A stretch of 13,861 nt of DNA from Clostridiales bacterium (GTDB lineage: Bacteria; Bacillota_A; Clostridia; Lachnospirales; Bianqueaceae), in assembly GCA_019423265.1 (NCBI GenBank), contig JAHZBS010000009.1:14870-28730 (forward strand). The letters are read 5' to 3'. The position numbers and the translations under genes are program-made. Below the pieces are notes generated by a model. It searched no databases and was not told the origin of the DNA. It saw nothing but the letters and a program-made list of their open reading frames with translations. Below are positions 7,067 through 12,986 of the stretch, piece after piece (within the stretch, counting starts at the first letter, position 1; every line of letters starts with the position of its first letter).

Positions 7067-8775
7067 GGTATCACCTCCGTCAGCAATTTCCGATACGCAT
7101 CATTGGTCTCAACAAGCTTTTGGTGGGGGGCCTTTTCATTAATCTGACCATTGGCAAAAAATATGACCTGGTCTGCCATTTCCAACGGGGCAACCCGATG
7201 TGATATACAGAGTATAATCTGATTATTCTTCATGCTTCGCTCTTTCAGCGCCCGCAGAATGGCAAGTTCGCTTTTCGGATCTAGTGCGGAGGTGATTTCG
7301 TCCAACAATAACAGGTTGGCTGTTCGATAAAAAATCCGCGCCATGCTGATGCGCTGACATTCCCCTTTGGAAAGCGTCCCGGGAGATAGTACCGTTTGGA
7401 TCCCTTCTGACTGGTTCTCTAAAAAATCTTCAAGTTGGGCATCTTGTATTGCAGATTCTAAGCGTGCGGCATCACAGTCATCCGCGGTCATAACGATGTT
7501 ATATCGCAAGGTATCCTGCAAGATTACTGGAGTTTGTGTAGCCAGACTTATGGAGCGCCAGTAGCTCTCTCTATTGAGGCTGTTTAAGGATTGGCCGTCT
7601 ACCAGAATCTCTCCCTCTGAATAGGGTAGCAATTTTGCTAACAACCTTACAAATGTGGATTTCCCACAGCCGGATACCCCGGCGATACAATAAAAGCCCG
7701 CTGTAAGCTCTACTGTTATATCAGTTAAGAGGGGTTCCCTATCAGGATACTGAAACCTCAACTTTGATATGGAGAGTCTTTTAATTTCGCTGTGAATCAA
7801 ATCTTGTTTACAATTCTGGCCCTCTTCTCCACGCAAACAATTGGTTATTGTAGCGGTCTGGCCGAGAATCGATCTCCAATTTGCAATATATCCGGGTATC
7901 CCAAATAAATTTGAGGATATGATTGGGATGACGAGTACTAAGGCGAGTAAGCTGGATAGCGGCATCTTACCTTGAATCACAACTGCACCGCCGATCACTG
8001 CAACCAATAGAATCATAATTGTGCTGCCGAAGGAAGCAAAAAGATCCGCTCGGTTGGCAATCTTTTTGGCGTGCAATGTCATCTCCAAAAAACGGCGGCT
8101 TTCCTTTACATACGGTGTCACCACACGGTCCGGGATCAAAAATCTTGCGATTTCGCGGTTTTGGATCTGCTCCCACAGGCGATTGTACAAATTCCCCTGC
8201 CTTACACTGAACTCTTCATACAGAGACTTTAAGTTGCCTAAAGCCCGATATGAAAATAGCAACAGTAAGCCTGTCACAAGCAGGGATGACAGTAGAACGA
8301 TGCAGTTTAGTTCTGCTGCATATACACATCCGGATAGCAACACAACGGCGGTCTGGTATGTGGAACATAGGAGATTGACAAAAGTGGTTACTGCGGAAGG
8401 GATATTTTTCCTAATTTGACCTAAAGTGTCATCCTGATTACACCAATACTCTTGGCGTTTGTATTTTTCATAGACCTTATCCTCGCATAAAATTGTGATT
8501 TCCCGAGTCAAGCGAAAAGCGATTGTTTTAAAGAAAACGGTACATAGAAAGTTGGCGGTAATCAATACAACGAAAAAAAGCAACGCATATCGCAGTGATT
8601 CCCATGACATATCGAGGATTGCCTGCGTGATACGGCGCAGTGCTTCTGCCATGAAGGATCCTGTAAACACACCCGCCGCTGTCATAAGGAAAACCATAAT
8701 AACGATTAGCGGCATTTCTTTTTTAAAATGCATTAGGACAAGGTTGCGAAAGGACGATATAGTATGTTGAGTCAT
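7063..8775 (-). CDS. ABC exporter half-transporter, subunit A (degenerate signature motif)
   Basis: The protein is 570 residues from the ATG chosen here; an in-frame TTG at 8784 would add three (residue numbers below include them). Hydrophobic segments near 25-45, 65-88, 140-155, 161-178 and 254-292 form the exporter membrane domain. The nucleotide-binding domain has Walker A GVSGCGKST (369-377), an intact Q-loop Q417, Walker B LLLLDEITSALD (491-502) with the catalytic glutamate, and H529. The ABC signature is LSKGECQR instead of LSGGQ. Its ATP site, completed by subunit B's LSGGQ, is therefore the competent one, whereas its own altered signature completes B's site, which lacks the Q-loop glutamine. 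I chose ATG 8775 because a weak GGGA lies nine bases upstream, while the TTG has no spacing for a ribosome-binding site. The gene overlaps subunit B by 4 bp and has a consensus promoter and a structured leader. Confidence 0.88.
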   Translation of the reverse strand: MTQHTISSFRNLVLMHFKKEMPLIVIMVFLMTAAGVFTGSFMAEALRRITQAILDMSWESLRYALLFFVVLITANFLCTVFFKTIAFRLTREITILCEDKVYEKYKRQEYWCNQDDTLGQIRKNIPSAVTTFVNLLCSTYQTAVVLLSGCVYAAELNCIVLLSSLLVTGLLLLFSYRALGNLKSLYEEFSVRQGNLYNRLWEQIQNREIARFLIPDRVVTPYVKESRRFLEMTLHAKKIANRADLFASFGSTIMILLVAVIGGAVVIQGKMPLSSLLALVLVIPIISSNLFGIPGYIANWRSILGQTATITNCLRGEEGQNCKQDLIHSEIKRLSISKLRFQYPDREPLLTDITVELTAGFYCIAGVSGCGKSTFVRLLAKLLPYSEGEILVDGQSLNSLNRESYWRSISLATQTPVILQDTLRYNIVMTADDCDAARLESAIQDAQLEDFLENQSEGIQTVLSPGTLSKGECQRISMARIFYRTANLLLLDEITSALDPKSELAILRALKERSMKNNQIILCISHRVAPLEMADQVIFFANGQINEKAPHQKLVETNDAYRKLLTEVIP

Positions 8776-8780
8776 GGGCT

Positions 8781-8849
8781 TCAATCCCGTCTATTCAATT
8801 TGTGTAAAATATGGGAGTAAACTATATATTTAGTCTTTTTGTACGACAT
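8781..8849 (-). CDS. Possible 22-codon leader ORF before the ABC exporter
   Basis: A short basic ORF (MSYKKTKYIVYSHILHKLN plus three residues) runs through the leader. It ends with a TGA five bases before the ATG of subunit A and overlaps the alternative TTG start. Its ATG falls in the loop of the leader hairpin at 8820-8880. No Shine-Dalgarno site precedes it, so translation is doubtful. If used, it could couple to the weakly initiated exporter gene. Confidence 0.15.
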   Translation of the reverse strand: MSYKKTKYIVYSHILHKLNRRD

Positions 8850-8880
8850 AATATACAAAAATTGACTTTAAATTATAGTT
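8820..8880 (-). ncRNA. Long hairpin at the 5' end of the ABC exporter transcript
   Basis: Starting at about +1 of the predicted transcript, AACTATA (8874-8880 on plus) pairs with TATAGTT (8820-8826). The stem continues through ATTT/AAAT, AGTC/GACT and TTTTTGTA/TACAAAAA to a 10-nt loop (8844-8853). This gives about 23 pairs interrupted by small bulges. It has no U-tract, so it is not a terminator. A 5' stabilising stem or a protein or ligand site is possible. A+T-rich sequence forms such stems more easily by chance. Confidence 0.4.
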
Positions 8881-8886
8881 ATTATA

Positions 8887-8915
8887 ATTATAAATCACAA
8901 AATATGATATGTCAA
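8887..8915 (-). promoter_or_regulatory. Consensus sigma-A promoter of the ABC exporter pair
   Basis: On the minus strand, TTGACA (8910-8915) and TATAAT (8887-8892) are both perfect and exactly 17 bp apart. Transcription would start near 8880, giving a leader of about 105 nt. This is the strongest promoter sequence in the window. Confidence 0.85.
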
Positions 8916-9011
8916 GATATGAATATTGCTTTGGTTAAAAAAATAAATTATCTTAATGTATTCAATTAAGTGTATCATATCGACTCCGGATATAAGGAAC
9001 TATGAAATGAT

Positions 9012-9045
9012 AAGGATGGTAGACACGAAGTTGTCTGCCATCTTT
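9012..9045 (+). terminator. Terminator-like hairpin with no gene in front of it
   Basis: GATGGTAGACA (9015-9025) pairs with TGTCTGCCATC (9032-9042), 11 bp with one wobble and a 6-nt loop, extended by A-T and G-T pairs into a short T run (9043-9046). It reads as a plus-strand intrinsic terminator, yet no gene precedes it on that strand after 8785. It could end an unseen small transcript, act as an attenuator, or be a remnant of a lost gene. Confidence 0.45.
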
Positions 9046-9086
9046 TCATAAGAACCCGAGACAACTATAAAAATTTCATAAAGCTC

Positions 9087-9115
9087 TTGACTTTCTCTCA
9101 ATCCTGGTATAGGAT
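9087..9115 (+). promoter_or_regulatory. Promoter of the five-gene sugar operon
   Basis: A -35 TTGACT (9087-9092) and a -10 TAGGAT (9110-9115) are separated by 17 bp. The -10 matches the consensus at four of six bases, fitting a regulated promoter. Transcription would start near 9122, inside the palindrome that follows, giving a leader of about 123 nt. Confidence 0.6.
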
Positions 9116-9120
9116 AGAGA

Positions 9121-9138
9121 ATAGATATCGATTTCTAT
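9121..9138. promoter_or_regulatory. LacI-type operator at the operon transcription start (putative)
   Basis: ATAGATATCGATTTCTAT is an 18-bp palindrome with 16 of 18 positions symmetric around a central CG, the hallmark of LacI/GalR sites. It begins 6 bp after the -10 box, so a bound repressor would block initiation. An outer GATAGA/TCTATC pair (9113-9118 and 9134-9139) adds symmetry. The LacI protein encoded at the window's left edge is the obvious candidate, but no binding evidence exists here. Confidence 0.55.
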
Positions 9139-9163
9139 CGGATTATACTCACAAAAAGGGGGA

Positions 9164-9244
9164 GCGCTATTTGTGCCGGAGCGTCACAGATAGCGCCCAT
9201 GGCAGAACTCGCCACGCCACCAACGCTCCGGAATGGAGGATATC
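9164..9244 (+). ncRNA. Candidate pseudoknot cis-regulatory RNA, copy 1 (leader of the operon)
   Basis: The hairpin GCGCTATTTGTG (9164-9175) / CACAGATAGCGC (9185-9196) carries the loop CCGGAGCGT (9176-9184). The loop is fully complementary to ACGCTCCGG (9223-9231), which lies 3 bases before the Shine-Dalgarno GGAGG (9235-9239). Between them sits ATGGCAGAA (9199-9207), also present in copy 2, and a short TGGC/GCCA hairpin. CTCC of the pseudoknot strand can alternatively pair with GGAG of the ribosome-binding site across GGAAT. No U-tract follows, so control would be translational. I do not recognise a known riboswitch class. Steric strain may limit the pseudoknot to about 6-8 pairs. Confidence 0.65.
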
Positions 9245-10012
9245 ATGAGAGACAAGGATGGACAGTATTCCGCGATGTTTAGCGTCAGACAATTTCCGTC
9301 GAGAGACGCATTGGGCGCAGCTTCCTGCGATGATGTGGCCACCACCGTCGCGGAACTTCTTAAAGGGAAAGAGACAATTTCTATGATCTTTGCCGCTGCG
9401 CCGTCACAGATGGATTTCCTGATCCGGTTCCGGCAGGATCCCAGGGTAGACTTTACCAGGATTCACGCCTTCCACATGGATGAGTACATAGGCCTGGAGC
9501 AGGGAGCGCCCCAGGGATTCGCCCAATTTCTGAGGGATGCTCTGTTCGACCACGCTCCCTTTGCATCCGTGAATTGTCTCAATGGAAACGCGGATGACCC
9601 GGAGGCGGAGTGCCGCCGGTATGAAGCGCTTTTGCGGGACAATCCGGCGGATATTGTGTGCCTCGGCATTGGGGAGAATGGCCATATTGCCTTTAATGAT
9701 CCCCATGTGGCGGACTTTCATGATCCGAGGCTGGTGAAAGTCGTAGAGTTGGACCAGGCGTGCCGCACCCAGCAAGTCCATGACGGATGTTTTCAGGAGA
9801 TATCCCAGGTGCCAACCCACGCCATAACGCTGACGATCCCCGCCCTCACCGCTGCGCCCTACCATTACTGCATGGTGCCGGCGCCGACCAAGGCGCAGGC
9901 GGTGTACCGCACAGTGACCGGTCCCATCCAGGAAACTTGCCCCGCAAGTATTCTGCGCACATGCAGGCGGACCGTGCTCTATCTGGATCAGGACAGCGGC
10001 GCGCTCTTGTAA
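9245..10012 (+). CDS. NagB-family glucosamine-6-phosphate deaminase/isomerase-like protein
   Basis: This 255-residue protein belongs to the glucosamine-6-phosphate isomerase/6-phosphogluconolactonase superfamily. FHMDEYIGL (76-84) holds the catalytic base D79. GIGENGHIAFNDP (141-153) is the ring-opening loop with H147, and THAITLTIPAL (191-201) and PAPTKAQAVYR (212-222) follow. Classical NagB has glutamate at the last position of the FNE loop, whereas this protein has D152. Its phosphate-loop region reads AAAPSQ rather than SGGTP. Family enzymes convert an amino-sugar phosphate to a ketose phosphate plus ammonia in the cytosol, but these changes mean another sugar phosphate is possible. I use ATG 9245, five bases after GGAGG; the in-frame ATG at 9233 overlaps that site. 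First gene of the operon, it sits behind a promoter, a LacI-type palindrome and the pseudoknot leader, and ends 10 bp before the next gene. Confidence 0.85.
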   Translation: MRDKDGQYSAMFSVRQFPSRDALGAASCDDVATTVAELLKGKETISMIFAAAPSQMDFLIRFRQDPRVDFTRIHAFHMDEYIGLEQGAPQGFAQFLRDALFDHAPFASVNCLNGNADDPEAECRRYEALLRDNPADIVCLGIGENGHIAFNDPHVADFHDPRLVKVVELDQACRTQQVHDGCFQEISQVPTHAITLTIPALTAAPYHYCMVPAPTKAQAVYRTVTGPIQETCPASILRTCRRTVLYLDQDSGALL

Positions 10013-10022
10013 GGAAGGCCGT

Positions 10023-10886
10023 ATGTTCAAGACAGGGGTTATCACAGATGAGGTGTCCCAGGAGTTGGAGCCCTCCATAGAGTTGGCAAAGCGTTTCCGC
10101 CTGGATGGCCTGGAGCTTCGCACGGTGAAGGACAAAGGCGTATTTGATTTTACCCCGCAGGATATAGCAGAGATCAAGGCCAAGACAGAGGAAGCGGGTC
10201 TCTCCGTCTGTGGAATCAGCGCTCCCTTTTATAAATGCGAATTGACGGATGAGAGCGAAATCGCAGAGAGTCTGCGGGGACTGGAAACCTGCATTCGAAT
10301 GGCACAGACCTTTCACACAAAGATTATCCGGGGATTTACCTTTTGGCGGAGGAAGCCCTTTGAGGAGGTCTTGGAAGACATTCTCCGGCGGTTTGAGGCG
10401 CCCGCCGCAATGCTGAGGGGAACGGGCATCACCTTGGCGCTTGAGGCCGATCCCAGCGTCAACGCCTCCAATGCATCCAAGCTGGCGGCGGTCGTCGAGG
10501 GGGTGGGATCCCCCCAGATTCAAGCGCTCTGGGATCCCGGCAATCAGCTGTACACGCCCGGAGCGGAAGTGCCGTATCCGGACGGATACGGCCGGCTGCG
10601 TTCCTATGTCGCCCATGTTCACCTTAAGGACGCGGTTTTGAATCCAAAGGGGGAGGCGGTGGGCTGCGCCTTTGGCAGGGGGCTTGTGGATTACCCGGGC
10701 CAGTTTCGCGCCCTGGGGGAGGATGGGTATGACGGATATGTGGTGATGGAAACCCATTACCGCAAGAGGGGCGCTCTATCGGAAGCGCTTTTAAAGCGCC
10801 CTGGCGGGGCGGCATTTTCAGCCGATGGGTATGAGCCCACGGCCGAGTGTCTGGAGAACCTGCGGGAACTGCTGACCAAAATATAA
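10023..10886 (+). CDS. Sugar phosphate isomerase/epimerase (xylose isomerase-like TIM barrel)
   Basis: This 287-residue cytosolic protein belongs to the AP-endonuclease-2/xylose-isomerase-like TIM-barrel superfamily. Metal-site residues appear at the usual strand ends: E141 in LALEAD, D171 in LWDPGN, H198/H200 in HVHLKD and E243 in VVMETHY. Members with this pattern catalyse isomerisation, epimerisation or dehydration of sugars, keto-sugars and inosose-like compounds with a divalent metal. A closer function is not readable. Residues 244-270 (HYRKRGALSEALLKRPGGAA and what follows) form a long basic insertion before the last helix. The ATG is preceded by AAGGAAGG and lies 10 bp after the NagB-like gene. 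The third gene starts 115 bp later, after copy 2 of the pseudoknot element. Confidence 0.82.
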   Translation: MFKTGVITDEVSQELEPSIELAKRFRLDGLELRTVKDKGVFDFTPQDIAEIKAKTEEAGLSVCGISAPFYKCELTDESEIAESLRGLETCIRMAQTFHTKIIRGFTFWRRKPFEEVLEDILRRFEAPAAMLRGTGITLALEADPSVNASNASKLAAVVEGVGSPQIQALWDPGNQLYTPGAEVPYPDGYGRLRSYVAHVHLKDAVLNPKGEAVGCAFGRGLVDYPGQFRALGEDGYDGYVVMETHYRKRGALSEALLKRPGGAAFSADGYEPTAECLENLRELLTKI

Positions 10887-10897
10887 TAGAGCACACG

Positions 10898-11001
10898 GCT
10901 ATTTGTGCCGGAGCGCCACAAATAGCTCTTATGGCAGAAGAGAAGTCGCCTTCGCAAATTTCTCTTCGCCCCGTCGCTGACGCTCCGGAATGGAGGATAC
11001 T
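10898..11001 (+). ncRNA. Candidate pseudoknot cis-regulatory RNA, copy 2 (inside the operon)
   Basis: The hairpin GCTATTTGTG (10898-10907) / CACAAATAGC (10917-10926) is perfect. Its loop CCGGAGCG (10908-10915) matches CGCTCCGG (10981-10988), followed by AAT and GGAGG (10992-10996), exactly as in copy 1. ATGGCAGAA (10931-10939) is conserved. The linker is 25 nt longer than in copy 1 and contains its own stem, GAAGAGAA (10937-10944) with TTCTCTTC (10960-10967). Differences from copy 1 keep the pairing: a T-A pair replaces T-G in the main stem. The element fills the intergenic space between two co-directional genes and has no U-tract, which points to control of translation of the following gene. 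Confidence 0.65.
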
Positions 11002-12072
11002 ATGAAAAAATTACGAGTTGCAATCATTGGACAGGGACGAAGCGGCCGGGACATCCATGGCAAGTATCTGCTCACAGATACCGACCGCTTTGCCATCGCG
11101 GCGGTTGTCGATGAGCTGGAGCACCGCCGCGCCCGCGCGGAGAAAGAGTACGGCTGTGAGTCCATGGCGGATTACAGGGAACTATTCGGCCGGAATGACA
11201 TTGATCTTGTGGTCAATTCCACGTTCAGCCATCTCCATATGCCGATCACAGTGGATCTGCTCAACCATGGATTCAATGTTCTGACAGAAAAGCCATGCGC
11301 GAGAACAGCGGACGAAGTGCAGGCGATGATCGATGCCGCCGAGAAAAATCACCGGATGCTTGCGGTCTTTCAGCAGTCCCGCTTCGCCCCATATTTTGAA
11401 AAGATAAAGGACGTGCTGGCGTCAGGCGTTCTAGGGCGCACTGTGCAGATCAGCATCGCATTCAATGGGTACGGCCGGCGCTGGGACTGGCAGTGCTGCC
11501 AGGATTTCAACGGCGGCAACCTGTACAATACCGGGCCGCACCCGGTGGATCAGGCGCTGAATCTGTTGGACTACTATGAGGGGACGCCGGGGGTCTTTTG
11601 CAGGATGGACCGGGCGAATACGTTTGGCGATGCGGAAGACTATGTAAAGCTGATTTTGACCGCGCCGGACCGGCCGCTCATCGATGTGGAGATTAGCTCC
11701 TGTGACGCATACCCGTCCTATACCTACAAAATCCAGGGAACGCGGGGCGGACTCAAAGGCTCCCTGACCCATATCGACTGGAAGTACTACAGTGAGGTAG
11801 ATGCGCCGAAACAGCATTTGATCCGCGTACCGTTGGAGGATGCGGAAGGCTTGCCGGCCTACTGCTCCGAAAAGCTGACCTGGACGGAGGAAAGCTGGGA
11901 TACCAGCGATCCCAGGACCTTCACATATGCGGCGAAAAAGCTATACAGCAATCTCTATGACCACCTGACGGCTGGAATGCCGCTGATTGTCAAGCCAGAG
12001 CAGGTGAAGCAGCAAATGTACGTCATGGAACAGTGCCACCTGCAAAATCCTCTTGGCCCGGTGGAAGAATAA
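11002..12072 (+). CDS. Gfo/Idh/MocA family NAD(P)-dependent oxidoreductase (first of two)
   Basis: This 356-residue protein has an N-terminal Rossmann fold with VAIIGQGRSGRDIHG (6-20) as the dinucleotide loop. The family signature TEKPCA (95-100) carries K97, and a C-terminal alpha/beta substrate domain follows. GGNLYNTGPHPVDQAL (171-186) matches the family's GGGxxxDxGxHxxD motif, with N176 in place of the usual aspartate and the catalytic-type H180 kept. The family oxidises or reduces sugars, inositols and glycosides at a ring hydroxyl. I start at ATG 11002, five bases after GGAGG; the in-frame ATG at 10990 overlaps the ribosome-binding region. The start lies directly behind the second pseudoknot element, suggesting separate translational control. 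The stop overlaps the Shine-Dalgarno site of the next gene. Cofactor and substrate are not determinable. Confidence 0.88.
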   Translation: MKKLRVAIIGQGRSGRDIHGKYLLTDTDRFAIAAVVDELEHRRARAEKEYGCESMADYRELFGRNDIDLVVNSTFSHLHMPITVDLLNHGFNVLTEKPCARTADEVQAMIDAAEKNHRMLAVFQQSRFAPYFEKIKDVLASGVLGRTVQISIAFNGYGRRWDWQCCQDFNGGNLYNTGPHPVDQALNLLDYYEGTPGVFCRMDRANTFGDAEDYVKLILTAPDRPLIDVEISSCDAYPSYTYKIQGTRGGLKGSLTHIDWKYYSEVDAPKQHLIRVPLEDAEGLPAYCSEKLTWTEESWDTSDPRTFTYAAKKLYSNLYDHLTAGMPLIVKPEQVKQQMYVMEQCHLQNPLGPVEE

Positions 12073-12085
12073 GGAGGAAAGCCCT

Positions 12086-12967
12086 ATGTATCGAATCGGA
12101 ATTATCGGGACGGAGAATTCCCACGCCATCACCTTTGCCAAACTCTTGAATTTGCCCGACGAGCAGGGCCGGTACCGGCACGAGGATGCCCGCATTGTCG
12201 GCGTCTACGGCCCGGATGTGGAGTCGGCGCAGGAGATTGTGGAGAAGACAGGCGTATCCTTTATAGCGGATAAGCCGGAAGACTTCGCCGGGAAGGTTGA
12301 CGCCATGATGATCACATCCCGGAGAGGGTCCGTCCATGCACAGTACGCTATGCCTTTCATCGAACTGGGAATCCCGCTTTTTCTGGATAAGCCGGTCACA
12401 TCCGACCCCGCCCAGGCGGCAGCGCTGCTGGAAGAGGCGCGTAAGAGAAAGGTACCGGTTATGGGAGGCTCGGGCTGCAAGCTGGCTGGCGATTTGAAGC
12501 CAGTGATCCAGGAAGTTGACGCGCTGCGGGAAAAGGGAGAGTTTATCACGGCCGCCATGAATTTTTCCGTTGACTTTCACAGTATCTATGATGGATTTTA
12601 TTTCTACGCCCCGCATCTGACAGAGATGGCGCTCACGGCTTTTGGCTATGATATGCGCAGCGTGATGGCCTGTGAGACAAACGGAACGGTGTCCGCCATC
12701 GCCCGGTATGACGACTTCGACGTGTCCCTGTGTTACACCGCTGGCAGTACACAATCCGGATGCCTAGTGTTCGGAAAGAAGAGCAACACGTACCACAACA
12801 TTGGGATCTCCGATATCTTCGCGGCGGAGGTGGACCATTTTGTCCACATGCTCCGCACCGGTGAGATGCCCCTCCCCTATGAGAAACTCACCCGCCACGT
12901 GCAGGTCATCGACGCCATTTTGACATCGCTGAACACAGGCAGAGAGACGACGATACAGGTATGCTAA
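12086..12967 (+). CDS. Gfo/Idh/MocA family oxidoreductase (second of two)
   Basis: This 293-residue Rossmann-fold protein starts IGIIGTENSHAITFAKLL (4-21), a variant nucleotide loop seen in a Gfo/Idh branch, and has FLDKPVTSD (99-107) with the family lysine K102. It is shorter than the first copy, and FYFYAPHLTEM, near residue 170, replaces the GGGxxxDxGxH motif while supplying a conserved-looking histidine. The two enzymes are therefore distinct in type, not a recent duplication. They may act at successive steps or as an oxidation/reduction pair. The ATG at 12086 is preceded by TAAGGAGG, which includes the stop of the previous gene. An upstream in-frame TTG at 12053 lies inside the previous gene and is less likely. 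The next gene follows after 19 bp. Confidence 0.85.
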   Translation: MYRIGIIGTENSHAITFAKLLNLPDEQGRYRHEDARIVGVYGPDVESAQEIVEKTGVSFIADKPEDFAGKVDAMMITSRRGSVHAQYAMPFIELGIPLFLDKPVTSDPAQAAALLEEARKRKVPVMGGSGCKLAGDLKPVIQEVDALREKGEFITAAMNFSVDFHSIYDGFYFYAPHLTEMALTAFGYDMRSVMACETNGTVSAIARYDDFDVSLCYTAGSTQSGCLVFGKKSNTYHNIGISDIFAAEVDHFVHMLRTGEMPLPYEKLTRHVQVIDAILTSLNTGRETTIQVC

Positions 12968-12986
12968 ATATAAGGAGGCGCCGTGC

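Noticed and set aside
9190..9240. Resemblance of the leader (TAGCGCCC, GGAATGGAGG) to parts of the glmS ribozyme
   Set aside because: Only short strings match. The nested core helices of glmS are absent, the gene is not glmS, and the second copy lacks the GCGCCC string.
9233..9244. Upstream in-frame ATG for the NagB-like gene, and the equivalent ATG at 10990 for the first Gfo/Idh gene
   Set aside because: In both cases that ATG overlaps the GGAGG ribosome-binding site, while an ATG 12 bases later has ideal spacing.
9404..10757. Two long minus-strand frames (259 and 303 codons) opposite the NagB-like and epimerase genes
   Set aside because: They are antisense shadows of well-supported G+C-rich genes, with low-complexity, cysteine/proline/arginine-rich translations.
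10931..11005. A 24-codon ORF in copy 2 of the pseudoknot element ending in TGA that overlaps the ATGA start of the Gfo/Idh gene
   Set aside because: It has no Shine-Dalgarno site. The equivalent ATG in copy 1 reads in a different frame through the conserved CGCTCCGG block, so the peptide is not conserved while the RNA pairing is.
12053..12085. Extended TTG start for the second Gfo/Idh gene
   Set aside because: It would overlap the previous gene and adds non-conserved residues before the Rossmann motif. The ATG at 12086 has TAAGGAGG at good spacing.
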